From: VRUE01 sp963774405
Lineage (GTDB): Bacteria; Actinomycetota; Thermoleophilia; Solirubrobacterales; 70-9
Direction: 5' to 3'
Length of the DNA stretch: 64,000 nt
Assembly: GCA_963774405.1 (NCBI GenBank)
Contig: CAVZEV010000005.1
Coordinates: 1,012,577 to 1,076,576, forward strand
The first letter of the stretch is position 1; each line of letters begins with the position of its first letter. The notes under the pieces were generated by a model. That model was not told where the DNA came from and made no database searches. It saw nothing but the letters and a program-made list of their open reading frames with translations. A program made the translations under genes and the position numbers. Shown piece by piece: positions 35,088 through 43,869 of the stretch.

Positions 35088-36539
35088 GTGCCCGCCGGGA
35101 GCGCCGCCAAGCCTGTCGCCCGCGTTGAGCCGCCGCCGCAGCTGAGCGCCAACCCGGTCCGGCGCGTTGCCGAAGACGTCGTCTCGGAGCTCGGCGTGCG
35201 CCGCCGCGGTCCCTACCCACCGGGGCCGCAGGAGTTCAGCTTTGCGCGGACCCTGCAGGCGGCGCGCGACCCGCTGCCGCTGTTGCTCTCGCTCTACGAG
35301 GAGCACGGGCCGATCTTCAGCGTCCGCCTCCTGCACAGCCCGGTGATCTTCATGATCGGGCCCGAGGCGAACCACTTCGTCACCGTCGCCGAGCCGGAGA
35401 ATTTCCACTGGCGCGAGTCGAGCTTCGGCGACCTGATCCCGCTGCTCGGCGACGGCCTGTTGACGATCGACGACGCCTACCACGACCGCGCCCGCGAGAT
35501 CATGATGCCCGCCTTCCACCGCGAGCAGGTCGCCGCCTCGGTCGAGGCGATGGTCGCCGAGGCGACGCCGGCGATCGAGCGCCTGCGCCCCGGCGACGTC
35601 GTTGACGTCTACGAGTGGATGCGCGGCCTGGCGATGCGGATCGCGATGCGGACCCTGCTCGGGCTCGATCCCGACGAGGCCGGCAAGGGCGCGGCCGCCG
35701 CCGAGCATTTCGAGCAGGCGCTCGGCTTCTACGGCACCGACTTCCACCTGCGCCTGCTGCGCGGGCCGGGCTCGCCCTGGTCGAAGATGACGCGCTCGCG
35801 GGCGGTGCTCGACGAGATCGTCTACGCGGAGATCGCCCAGCGCCGGGCGGCGGCCGACGAGAGCAGGATGGACATCCTCAGCCTCCTGGTCGGCGTACGG
35901 GACGAGGCGGGGGAGGGCTTCACCGACAAGGAGATCCGCGACCAGGTGATGACGCTGATGTTCGCCGGTCACGACACCTCGACCTCGACCCTGACCTTCA
36001 TGATGCACGAGCTGGCCCGCCACCCCGACGTGCTCGCCAAGCTCTGCGCCGAGCAGGACGAGGTGCTCGGCGGCGCGCCTCCCGGCATCGACGCGCTCGA
36101 GCGCCAGATGCCCTATCTGGACATGGTCCTCGACGAGGTCCTGCGCCTCTACCCACCCGCCTGGATCGGCCCGCGCCGCGCCGTGCGCGACTTCGAGTTC
36201 GGCGGCCACTGGGTCGCCCGCGGCGCCTACGTCAACTACTGCTCGTGGGCCAGCCATCGCCTGCCCGAGGTCTTCCCCGAGCCGGAGGCCTTCATCCCCG
36301 AGCGCTTCACCCGCGAGCGCAAGGCGGCGCTGCCGCGCGGCGCCTACGTGCCCTTCGGCGGCGGCCGGCGGATCTGCATCGGCAAGCGCTTCGGCCAGAC
36401 CGAGGTGAAGCTGGTGGCGACGATGCTGCTGGCGCGCCTGCGCCTCGACGCGATGCCGGGCCGCACGATGACGGTGCGCCAGATGCCGACCCTCTCGCCT
36501 CGGGGCGGCCTGCGGATGCGGGTGCTGCCGCGTCAGTAG
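35088..36539 (+). CDS. Cytochrome P450
   Basis: 483 residues from GTG 35088; an earlier in-frame start at 35055 lies next to a hairpin and is unlikely. P450 signatures are the I-helix AGHDTSTSTLTF, the K-helix ExxR in DEVLRLYPP, and the heme loop FGGGRRICIGKRF with Cys430 as heme ligand. The protein is soluble, with no membrane anchor. It resembles CYP102/197-like bacterial monooxygenases rather than a biosynthetic cluster member. The redox partner and substrate are unknown. Confidence 0.9.
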   Translation: MPAGSAAKPVARVEPPPQLSANPVRRVAEDVVSELGVRRRGPYPPGPQEFSFARTLQAARDPLPLLLSLYEEHGPIFSVRLLHSPVIFMIGPEANHFVTVAEPENFHWRESSFGDLIPLLGDGLLTIDDAYHDRAREIMMPAFHREQVAASVEAMVAEATPAIERLRPGDVVDVYEWMRGLAMRIAMRTLLGLDPDEAGKGAAAAEHFEQALGFYGTDFHLRLLRGPGSPWSKMTRSRAVLDEIVYAEIAQRRAAADESRMDILSLLVGVRDEAGEGFTDKEIRDQVMTLMFAGHDTSTSTLTFMMHELARHPDVLAKLCAEQDEVLGGAPPGIDALERQMPYLDMVLDEVLRLYPPAWIGPRRAVRDFEFGGHWVARGAYVNYCSWASHRLPEVFPEPEAFIPERFTRERKAALPRGAYVPFGGGRRICIGKRFGQTEVKLVATMLLARLRLDAMPGRTMTVRQMPTLSPRGGLRMRVLPRQ

Positions 36540-36551
36540 CCTGCCCGCAGG

Positions 36552-37799
36552 ATGCGGGCACTGGTCATCTCCGACACCCACTTCGGGGCCTGGACCGGGC
36601 GCGACCTGCTGCGCGAGGAGTTCTTCCTCGAGCGGCTGGCGCCCCAGCTCGAGGGCATCGATGAGCTGATCTTCCTCGGCGACCTCTTCGACTTCCTCTT
36701 CGGATCGGTCGGCGACGCCGTCGATGCCTCCGCCGGCCTGCTCGACCTGATCGCCGCCAACCTCTCCGGCAAGCGCCTGGTCTTCCTCGCCGGCAACCAC
36801 GATCACCATCTCGTTCACCGCGATTTCGAGAACCGGCTCGAGGCCCAGCTGGCGGCGGGGCGGGCGCCGCTGCTGAGCGGCGAGCCGGCGCCTGAGTCCG
36901 CGGCCCCCGGCCCGGGCTTTTTTCGCTCCTTCCTCACCCGCCGCCTGCCCGGCGTCGAGGTCGAGATCGCCTACCCGACCTACAGCTTCGCCGGCGTCCT
37001 CTGCACCCACGGCCACTACCTCGACCCCCACGCCCGGCTCTCGGGCTCGCGCGGCGACCGCATCCTCACCCGGATCCTCTGGGGCATCGCCACCGGCGGG
37101 CCGGAGGACCCGAAGACGATCGCCGACTACGAGTCGACGATCACGCTGCTGACCGAGTGGCTCTACATCGCCGCCCAGATGCCGCACGGGACGCACGCCC
37201 AGCAGAACGTCTTCCGCGCCGTGCAGCGTGCCGGTCGCCTGGCCGCGACCCTCGGCCTGCCCGCGCGCGGCGTCAAGCGCCTCGCCGCCGAGCTGCGCGA
37301 CCGCGGTCTCGGCGATGCCGGGCCCGGCGGCGATGCCCTGCCCAGCGAGTCCCACTTCGACTCCGTCGTGCGGGCCGAGGCCGAGCGCCAGCGGCGCGAG
37401 CAGCCGGCGCCGCAGGCCGCCTGGCCGCACCCCGCCTACCCGGCCGCCTCGGTGATCTCGCCCAGCGACCCCTCCGAGCGCGCGCTCGAGGCCTTCGCCA
37501 AGGTGACCGCCAACCTCGGCTGGGACGAGCGGGCGGAGCAGATCGTCTTCGCCCACACCCACCAGCCGCTGGCCGACGTGCGCTGTGCCGGGCGCCCCCG
37601 CACGCGCTATTGGAACTCCGGCTCCTGGATCTACGAGCCCGACCTCTCCTCGCGCCAGGCCTACGGCCGTTACCTGCGCTACGCCTGGCCCGGCACCGCG
37701 GTCGCGATCGACGACGAAGAGCCCGAGCCGCGCCTGCTCGAGCTGCTCGCCGACCTCAACCCGCTGGCCGGCGGCGCCGGCCTGCCGGAGCTGAGATGA
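36552..37799 (+). CDS. Calcineurin-like metallophosphoesterase
   Basis: 415 residues. The metal site has Asp8 and His10 (SDTHFG), Asp44 and Asp47 (FLGDLFDF), GNHDHH at 81-86 and AHTHQP near 336. Between them sits an insertion with CTHGHYLDPHARLSG. The family hydrolyses phosphoesters such as UDP-diacylglucosamine, cyclic nucleotides or phospholipids. The substrate is open. Overlaps the small membrane gene by four bases (ATGA). Confidence 0.85.
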   Translation: MRALVISDTHFGAWTGRDLLREEFFLERLAPQLEGIDELIFLGDLFDFLFGSVGDAVDASAGLLDLIAANLSGKRLVFLAGNHDHHLVHRDFENRLEAQLAAGRAPLLSGEPAPESAAPGPGFFRSFLTRRLPGVEVEIAYPTYSFAGVLCTHGHYLDPHARLSGSRGDRILTRILWGIATGGPEDPKTIADYESTITLLTEWLYIAAQMPHGTHAQQNVFRAVQRAGRLAATLGLPARGVKRLAAELRDRGLGDAGPGGDALPSESHFDSVVRAEAERQRREQPAPQAAWPHPAYPAASVISPSDPSERALEAFAKVTANLGWDERAEQIVFAHTHQPLADVRCAGRPRTRYWNSGSWIYEPDLSSRQAYGRYLRYAWPGTAVAIDDEEPEPRLLELLADLNPLAGGAGLPELR

Positions 37800-37954
37800 G
37801 CGAGGCGCTGACGATCGCGCTGCTCCTCGTGCGGGCCGAAGAGGCCTGGGAGCCGGTCCTCTTCGGCGGCATGATCCCGATCCTCGGCGCCCTCGCGGTC
37901 GGCTACATCATCTGGCGCGCCGTGCGCGACAACGACGAATCCGACGAGGAGTAG
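37796..37954 (+). CDS. Small membrane protein
   Basis: 52 residues, MSEALTIALLLVRAEEAWEP onward, with a hydrophobic segment GMIPILGALAVGYIIWRAV near 25-43 and an acidic C-terminus. The ATG overlaps the TGA of the phosphoesterase gene, implying translational coupling. No family is recognised. Confidence 0.55.
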   Translation: MSEALTIALLLVRAEEAWEPVLFGGMIPILGALAVGYIIWRAVRDNDESDEE

Positions 37955-38029
37955 CCGCACCGTCGAGCGACGCTTGACCACGCGCCATGGCGGGTAGGGA
38001 GCAGGCGAACCCCACCTAAGGAGGGACAG

Positions 38030-38629
38030 ATGCGAAGCCCATCAGGCTTGCTCCGTCGTGTGTTTCCGATTGGCGCCGCCGCGCTGATCGCGGTGGTCGG
38101 CATCGCCGCGGTAGCGATGGCCGCCGGCCACGCGACCAGCTCGAGGGCCGGCAAGGTCAAGGTCAAGTGCCCATCCCGTGTGCTCGCCGGACATAAGAAG
38201 GTGACCTGCCGCCTCTTCGGCCGCCTGCCCGCGGGCCGCCCGGGCCCCCAGGGACCGAGGGGCAAGAAGGGTGCGCGCGGTCAGAAGGGCGAGAAGGGAG
38301 ACAGGGGCGCTCCGGGCGCGGACGGCGTCTCCGGCTACGAGGTCGTCAACCAGACCTTCAAAGAAGTCTTCATCGAAAACAGCGGTAGCCCCCGCGGCCT
38401 GAGCGAAGTCAAGACGGTCTCATGCCCGGCCGGCAAGCGAGCAATAGGCGGCGGCACCGACCTCGGCACCAACGAGACCCAGAACGGCCAACAGCGCCAG
38501 GTAACAGTCTCGCTCAGCGCCCCCAACGGCACCGGCACCGCCTGGTCAGTCCAGCTCTTCAACAACTCAACATCAATAGACACCTCAATCGACCTGAGGA
38601 TCTACGCGATCTGCGCAACTGTGAACTAA
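38030..38629 (+). CDS. Secreted collagen-like protein
   Basis: 199 residues. Shine-Dalgarno AAGGAGG precedes ATG 38030. A signal sequence with a long hydrophobic helix (about 14-32) is followed by a basic cysteine-bearing part and about ten Gly-X-Y triplets (GRPGPQGPRGKKGARGQKG, then GEKGDRGAPGAD) near residues 69-99. The C-terminal domain, SVSCPAGKRAIGGGTDL-like and beta-rich, may trimerise the helix. Bacterial collagens serve as surface stalks. Lysine-rich triplets are typical of bacterial collagens. Confidence 0.8.
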   Translation: MRSPSGLLRRVFPIGAAALIAVVGIAAVAMAAGHATSSRAGKVKVKCPSRVLAGHKKVTCRLFGRLPAGRPGPQGPRGKKGARGQKGEKGDRGAPGADGVSGYEVVNQTFKEVFIENSGSPRGLSEVKTVSCPAGKRAIGGGTDLGTNETQNGQQRQVTVSLSAPNGTGTAWSVQLFNNSTSIDTSIDLRIYAICATVN

Positions 38630-38716
38630 GGAGCTATCGAGCGGAGAACCGTGACCCGGTCTACCCAGGGGAGTTGAACCTCAAGCTGATGGGAGGCGGG
38701 GACCGGAGCGTCTTGC

Positions 38717-38769
38717 ACTTTTTCGGCAATTCCTGGAGGCGCCAGCTAGTGCGTCTCCACCGAAAAAGT
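38717..38769. terminator. Long compound hairpin downstream of the collagen-like gene; ISL3 target
   Basis: ACTTTTTCGG (38717-38726) pairs with CCGAAAAAGT (38760-38769), and an inner arm TGGAGGCGC pairs with GCGTCTCCA in 8 of 9 positions. The outer arm's right side coincides with the 8-bp target of the ISL3 insertion. The hairpin lies about 90 bases after the collagen-like gene. It may be a terminator or the end of an older element. Confidence 0.5.
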
Positions 38770-38793
38770 TGGGTCTTGCAAAACAAGCGGGGA
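38763..38793. repeat. Left target duplication and left terminal repeat of ISL3 element
   Basis: AAAAAGTT (38763-38770) is the 8-bp target duplication. GGGTCTTGCAAAACAAGCGG and GGA (38771-38793) form the left end, which matches the inverted right end at 41439-41461 in 20 of 23 positions. Confidence 0.9.
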
Positions 38794-38992
38794 TGAGACC
38801 CGGATAGAAGACATCCGCTGCCCTCAGAAGGCTCTGCGTGGTTCTAAAACGCGGAGTCAAGGAGGAACAGCGGATGCAAGATCAAGTTAGCCGTCTCGTC
38901 GGCTTGGACGGTGGCATGACCCCCTGAAATCGGTCCGCCCCTTGTGAGAGTTCTTCCGGCCCACGACAATGGGCCAAGGAGGACCGACGCAA

Positions 38993-39271
38993 GTGAAGAG
39001 AAGGCGACACACCCCCGAGCAGATCATCCGCAAGCTCAGGGAGGCCGAGCGGATGCTCGGCGAAGGCAAGCAGGTACCGGAGGTGGCGAAGGCGCTGGGG
39101 GTCTCCGAGCAGACCTTTCACCGCTGGCGCAACCAATACGGCGGCATGAAGGCCGAGGACGTCAAGCGGCTGAAGGAGCTCGAGAAGGAGAATCGACAGC
39201 TCAAGCAGATCGTCGCCGACCAGGCACTCGACATCCGCGGCTACCAGGAGATCGCGAAGGGAAATTTCTAG
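38993..39271 (+). CDS. IS3 OrfA (transposase DNA-binding subunit)
   Basis: 92 residues from GTG 38993 with AAGGAGG upstream. Helix-turn-helix: RRRHTPEQIIRKLREAERML, VPEVAKALGVSEQTFHRWRNQYGG, then a leucine-zipper-like helix VKRLKELEKENRQLKQIVAD. It binds the terminal repeats. The stop TAG follows directly after the slippery heptamer. Confidence 0.88.
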   Translation: MKRRRHTPEQIIRKLREAERMLGEGKQVPEVAKALGVSEQTFHRWRNQYGGMKAEDVKRLKELEKENRQLKQIVADQALDIRGYQEIAKGNF

Positions 39272-40221
39272 GCCCGTCCCGGAAGCGCCGAGCGGTCCTG
39301 ATGCTCCAGGACCGCCTCGGCCTCTCCGAGCGCCGGGCGTGCCGGATCGCCGGCCAGCACCGATCGACGCAGCGACATGAGCCGCAGGTCGCCCCAGATG
39401 ACGCGGCTTTGCGCCAGCGCCTGCGCGAGATCTCCAAGCTCAAGAAGCGCTGGGGCTACCGCCGCGCCCACGCCCGCCTGCTCGAAGAGGGCTGGGAAGT
39501 GAACAAGAAGCGCGTGCAGCGCCTCTGGCGCGATGAGGGGCTGCGGGTGCCCCGACGCAAGCGAAAGCGTGCCAGGCTGGGCGGCAATGCAGATGCCAAG
39601 GAGCTGCACGCCGAACGCCCCGACCAAGTCTGGGCGCTCGACTTCCAATGCGACGAAACAGCCGACGGGCGTCAGCTGCGGGTGCTGAACGTGATCGACG
39701 AGTTCACCCGCGAGGCGCTGGCGAGCGAGGTGGCGCGCTCGATCACCGCCGAGGACACCGTTGCGCTCTTGGAGCGCCTCGTCGCCGCCCGCGGCGCCGC
39801 TCCCGAGCACATCCGCTGCGACAACGGCCCCGAGCTGATCGCCCACACCCTGCGCGACTGGTGTCGCCTGGGCAAGACCGCCACCGCCTACATCGAGCCG
39901 GGCGCGCCCTGGCAGAACCCCTACGTGGAGTCCTTCAACGGCCGCACCCGCGACGAGGTGCTCGACGTCGAGCTGTTCTTCACCCTGGCCGAGGCCAAGG
40001 TCATCCTCGCCGACTGGCTCGTCGCCTACAACACCGAACACCCGCACTCGTCCCTGGGGATGCTGCCGCCGGCGCGCTTCGCCGAGCGCTGGCGGGAGGA
40101 GAACGGCGCCCCGCCGCCTCGCTCCGATCGCCCTACGGGCTCACTCCGCGAGGCGGCGGTCGACCCCGCTACCGTGCAGGTTGATACCGACCACGAACTC
40201 TCACTGAGGGTGGACCGGTAA
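38993..40221 (+). CDS. IS3 OrfAB transposase made by -1 frameshift
   Basis: Ribosomes slipping back one base at 39262-39268 (A AAT TTC) read on in the orfB frame to 40221, giving about 409 residues. OrfB carries WALDFQCDETADGRQL, IRCDNGPELIAH and EPGAPWQNPYVESFNGRTRDE, which hold the DDE residues Asp, Asp and Glu spaced as in IS3 integrase folds. The region KKRWGYRRAHARLLEEGWEVNKKRVQRLWR is the HTH_21 segment. All motifs are intact, so this element may be active. Confidence 0.85.
39262..39268 (+). promoter_or_regulatory. Programmed -1 frameshift heptamer A AAT TTC
   Basis: The heptamer has the X XXY YYZ pattern in the OrfA frame and is directly followed by the OrfA stop TAG (39269-39271). 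The -1 frame runs on as EGKFLGP into OrfB, the standard IS3 design. Confidence 0.8.
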
Positions 40222-41438
40222 ACGGGGGCCGGTCAACGGCTTCAGGGTGAGAGGCGTCATCGAGAGGGGCGACCAGCTCGACCTCGAGGTCGAGCTGGTC
40301 GCGCGAGCGGCATCGTGCCCCCACTGCTCAGGTGTGGAGCTGGAGGTCCACGAGCGGCCGGTGGTCACCCTCAGGGACCTGCCGCTGTGTGGCCGCCGGG
40401 CCACCCTGCGCTGGCGCAAGCGCCGCTACCGCTGCAAGGCATGCCGGCGCACCCACACCGAGAGCTGTGAGCAGGGCCGCCCGCGTCAGCGGCTCACATC
40501 CCGTTTCCGGGCCCGGCTGATCGAGCGGGCCGGCTCGGGCGGCGCCCACGCAGAGATTGCCCGCGAGGAGGAGGGACCTCGCGCTACCAGGTCACCCGCG
40601 CGTTGAGGGTTGCCGCAAGGGAGGCGATCGGCTCCCGCCCGGCGCTGCCGCGACGGCTCTCCTTCGATGAGGCCGCCCACCGCAAGGGCTACGGCAACCT
40701 GGCCACGGTCGTCTCAGACCTCGATCGCCGCCGCGTGCACGAGGTGCTCGACGGGCGCTCAAGGGCAGTGGTGGAGCGCTACCTCGGCTCCCTGAGCGAG
40801 GCCGAGCGCGATGCCGTGGAGGTGGTCTGCATCGATCCCTATGACCCCTACCGAAATGCGGTGCGAGCAAAGCTCCCCCAAGCCAAGATCGTCGCCGACC
40901 CCTTCCACATCGTGCGCGGCGCCGGGGAGGCGCTTGACAGCGTACGGCGCATCCGCCAGCGCCGGCTGCGGGCAAAGGAGCAGGGTCGGAAGACCCTGCG
41001 CGCCACTTGGAACCCGCGCTTTTACCGCGCCCGCCATTTGCTCTTGCGCGGCAGGGAGCGACTCACCGAGTCCCAGCGCCGGCGCCTTTGCGAGCTCTTT
41101 GCCCACGATCCGGTGATCGCCGAGGCCTGGTGGCTGAAGGAGCTGCTGCGCTCGGTCTATGCCGCCACCGACCGTGCCCAGGCCACGCAGCGGCTCGACC
41201 GCTTCTTCGCCGCTGTGACTCGCAGCGGCCACCAGCCCTTTGAGGCATACGTCAATGGAATCGGGTCTTGGCGCGAGGAGATCCTCGCCTACTTCGATAA
41301 GCCTGCCTCAAACGGCTACGCGGAGGGAGTGATCAACAAGGTGAAGGTGATCAAGCGCCGCGCCTACGGCCTGCCGAGCTTTGAGAGCTTTCGGGAGCGG
41401 GTGCTCGTAGCATGTGGCTGAAGGGACCATGCTGTGCC

Positions 41439-41482
41439 TCCCCGCTTAATTTGCAAGAACCAAAAAGTTAAGCGGAACCCCT
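41439..41482. repeat. Right terminal repeat and target duplication of ISL3; 21-base motif
   Basis: 41439-41461 is the right terminal repeat (inverted to 38771-38793). 41462-41469 is the second AAAAAGTT duplication. 41462-41482 repeats the 21-base motif found at 438-458. Confidence 0.85.
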
Positions 41483-41501
41483 ACCGGTCCCCGCCGCGCC
41501 G

Positions 41502-43652
41502 CTACTTGATGAACAACATCTCCTCATACTTAGGCAAGGGCCACAGATCGTCCGCGACGACCTTCTCCAGCTTGTCGGCCGCCTCGCGCACCGAGCCGCT
41601 CTTGGCCAGCTGCTCGTCGCGGGCGAAGAGCGCCAGCTCCAGACCCTCCAGCTCGGTCGGCTCGGCGTTGGCCTTCTCCAGCGCGTCGAGCGCGGTCGAG
41701 AGCTCCTCGATCAGGCCTCGTACCTCACCCTCGAGGCTGGATACGCCGGCCTCGGCGATCAGCGCCAGGTGGCGCAGCGCCGCCGGCAGCAGCATCGTCT
41801 TGGCGATCGAGAACGTCGTCTCGGCCTCGATGTTGGCCCGCAGCGCGTACTGCTCGACCCAGACCTCGAAGCGGGACTCCAGCTCCCTTTTTGAGAGCAC
41901 GCTGTATTTCTCGAAGGCGGCGACCGAGTCGTCGGCGATCACCTCGAGCAGCGCGTCCGGCGTCGTTTTGAGGTTCTTCAGCCCGCGTTGCTCGGCCTCG
42001 GCGTGCCACTCCTCGGAGTAGTTGTCGCCGCTGAAGCAGATCCGCTTGTTGTCGACGTAGGCCTCCTTGACCACCTCGATCGCGGCCTCGGTGGCGTCCA
42101 TGCCGCCGCCGGTCTTCGCCTCCAGCTTGTCGGACATCTCGTCGATCGCCTCGGCGACGATCGTGTTCAGCACCGTGTTGGGGAAGGCCAGCGACATGCT
42201 CGACCCCAGCGCCCGGAACTCGAACTTGTTGCCGGTGAAGGCGAAGGGCGAGGTGCGGTTGCGGTCGCCGCCGTCCTTGGGCAGCGGCGGCAGCACCGTC
42301 GCCCCCAGGTCGAGGAAGGAGGCCGGCGTGTGCGGGTCGCCTTCGCCGGTCGCGATCGCCTCGAAGACCTTGTCCAGTTCGGCACCGAGGAAGATCGAGA
42401 TGATCGCCGGCGGCGCCTCGTTGGCGCCGAGGCGGTGGTCCTGGCCGATGTTGGCGGCCGAGGCGCGCAGCAGGCCCTGGTGCTTGTTGACCGCCTGGAT
42501 CACCGCCGCGCAGAAGAAGAGGAAGTGGACGTTGTCGGCCGGCGTGTCGCCCGGGTTGAGCAGGTTGCTGCCGGTGTCGGTGCCCATCGACCAGTTGTTG
42601 TGCTTGCCCGAGCCGTTGACCCCGGCGAAGGGCTTCTCGTGCAGCAGGCAGACCAGGCCGTAGCGGCGAGCGACGTTTTCCAGTACCCGCATGGTCAGCT
42701 GCTGGTGGTCGGAGCCGACGTTCGAGTTCTCGAAGACCGGCGCGATCTCGTACTGCCCCGGCGCCACCTCGTTGTGGCGGGTCTTGACCGGGATGCCGAG
42801 CATCCGCATCTCCAGCTCGGACTCCATCATGAAGGCGAGCACCCGCTCGGGGATCGTGCCGAAGTAGTGGTCGTCCAGTTCCTGGCCCTTGGGCGGCTTG
42901 GCACCGAAGAGGGTGCGGCCGGTGGAGACCAGGTCGGGACGCTCGAAGAAGTACTGCTCGTCGATCAGGAAGTACTCCTGCTCAGGCCCGACCGTGGTGA
43001 AGACGCGCTTGCTCTCCGTGTCGCCGAGCAGGCCGAGCGCCCTAATCGCCGAGCCCGAGAGCGCGTCCATCGAGCGCAGCAGCGGGATCTTGGCGTCGAG
43101 CGCCTCGCCGGTCCAGGAGGCGAAGGCGGTCGGGATGCAGAGCAGCGAGCCGTTCGGGTTCTCGAGGATGAAGGCGGGGCTGGTCGGGTCCCAGGCGGTG
43201 TAGCCGCGCGCCTCGAAGGTTTCGCGCACGCCGCCGGTCGGGAAGGAGGAGGCGTCGGGCTCGCCCTGGATCAGCTCTTTGCCGGAGAAGCCGGCCAGCG
43301 CCTTGCCTTCGCTGCCGGCGGGCTCGAAGAAGGAGTCGTGCTTCTCGGCCGTGGAGCCGGTGAGCGGCTGGAAGACGTGGGTGAAGTGGGTGGCGCCCTT
43401 CTCCAGCGCCCAGTCCTTCATCGCCGAGGCGACCGCGTCGGCGACCTCGAGCTCGATCGCCTCGCCCGCTTCGAGGCTGCCCTGCAGCTGCTCGAAGACG
43501 CCGTCGGGCAGACGTTCGCGCTGGACCGCGACCGAGAAGACGTTGGCGCCGAACGCTTCGTTCTCGGGCAGGGTCAGGTCGATCGCGCCGAGGGCTCCCC
43601 CGTTGGCGCTCCACTGGGCTGCGGTCACGTTCTGCTGGCGGATACGGGTCAT
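41502..43652 (-). CDS. glnN: Glutamine synthetase type III
   Basis: 716 residues, the size of GSIII rather than the ~470 of GSI. The active-site signature GPEQEYFLIDEQYF, RHNEVAPGQYEIAPVFE, LLHEKPFAGVNGSGKHNNWSM, and NRTSPFAFTGNKFEFRALGSS follow the GSIII order. The C-terminal extension with DALLEVIADDSVAAFEKY and LWPLPKYEEMLFIK is GSIII-specific. It makes glutamine from glutamate, ammonia and ATP. The adjacent Amt gene and the PII gene at 56 kb are consistent partners. An inverted repeat lies in its upstream gap. No adenylyltransferase gene is nearby, as expected for GSIII. Confidence 0.93.
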   Translation of the reverse strand: MTRIRQQNVTAAQWSANGGALGAIDLTLPENEAFGANVFSVAVQRERLPDGVFEQLQGSLEAGEAIELEVADAVASAMKDWALEKGATHFTHVFQPLTGSTAEKHDSFFEPAGSEGKALAGFSGKELIQGEPDASSFPTGGVRETFEARGYTAWDPTSPAFILENPNGSLLCIPTAFASWTGEALDAKIPLLRSMDALSGSAIRALGLLGDTESKRVFTTVGPEQEYFLIDEQYFFERPDLVSTGRTLFGAKPPKGQELDDHYFGTIPERVLAFMMESELEMRMLGIPVKTRHNEVAPGQYEIAPVFENSNVGSDHQQLTMRVLENVARRYGLVCLLHEKPFAGVNGSGKHNNWSMGTDTGSNLLNPGDTPADNVHFLFFCAAVIQAVNKHQGLLRASAANIGQDHRLGANEAPPAIISIFLGAELDKVFEAIATGEGDPHTPASFLDLGATVLPPLPKDGGDRNRTSPFAFTGNKFEFRALGSSMSLAFPNTVLNTIVAEAIDEMSDKLEAKTGGGMDATEAAIEVVKEAYVDNKRICFSGDNYSEEWHAEAEQRGLKNLKTTPDALLEVIADDSVAAFEKYSVLSKRELESRFEVWVEQYALRANIEAETTFSIAKTMLLPAALRHLALIAEAGVSSLEGEVRGLIEELSTALDALEKANAEPTELEGLELALFARDEQLAKSGSVREAADKLEKVVADDLWPLPKYEEMLFIK

Positions 43653-43766
43653 CGCTCTGGTCGTCCCTCGCTTGGCGTCGCACCCGGTCGGCAGGTGCGG
43701 TTGGTTACCGGTCCACTCCCTTTATAAGAGCCAAAAGAGCCTAGTACCCGTGGCTCGAAGATGCCT

Positions 43767-43782
43767 TTGTACTCGGGTACAA
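43767..43782. promoter_or_regulatory. Inverted repeat between glnN and the HAD/ECH gene
   Basis: TTGTAC-TCGG-GTACAA is a perfect 6-bp inverted repeat with a 4-base centre, in the 217-base gap between the divergent glnN and fadB-like starts. AGTACCCG and CTTGTACC nearby look like further half sites. It may be a shared operator. Confidence 0.45.
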
Positions 43783-43869
43783 GGATCGCTCCGGCACCTT
43801 GTACCGCCTGTCGGCTCCACCCCTATAGCCTTCCGCGGCCCCCTAAACCCCCGGAGGAAAGCCAAGCCA

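Larger units (their letters stand above)
38912..40235 (+). mobile_element. IS3-family insertion sequence inside the ISL3 transposase gene
   Basis: 1324 bases with TG...CA ends. Left end TGGCATGACCCCCTG and the complement of the right end TGACCGGCCCCCG align with CGGTCC and GTGAGAGTTC shared further in. A 4-bp target duplication ACGG flanks it (38908-38911 and 40236-40239). Removing the element and one ACGG restores the ISL3 reading frame, which proves the boundaries. It carries two overlapping genes joined by a slippery site, as in other IS3 elements. Confidence 0.9.
38874..41421 (+). pseudogene. ISL3 transposase, split by IS3 insertion and frameshifted
   Basis: The start ATG 38874 has GGAGGA upstream. 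Codons 1-12 read MQDQVSRLVGLD; the next Gly codon is split by the insertion at 38911/40240. Joined across it, the frame gives GLDGFRVRGVIERGDQLDLE, exactly the start of ISL3 transposases. The zinc-finger-like CPHC and CKAC pairs follow. Near 40570 the frame slips by one base (a base lost in GAGGAGGAGGG), then resumes as SRYQVTRALRVAARE. The catalytic residues Asp in CIDPYDPYRNA, Asp in VADPFHIVR and Glu in YAEGVINKVK are intact. The restored length is about 406 residues. Confidence 0.85.
38771..41461 (+). mobile_element. ISL3-family insertion sequence, interrupted by an IS3-family element
   Basis: The element is 2691 bases long including a nested insertion; without it and its duplicated bases it would be 1363 bases, normal for ISL3. 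The 23-base terminal repeats match at 20 positions, and the flanks carry an exact 8-bp duplication AAAAAGTT (38763-38770 and 41462-41469), the size expected for ISL3. One gene, the transposase, is broken by the IS3 element and by a frameshift, so this copy cannot move on its own. The target was a hairpin after the collagen-like gene joined to a 21-base motif also seen at 438-458. Confidence 0.9.
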
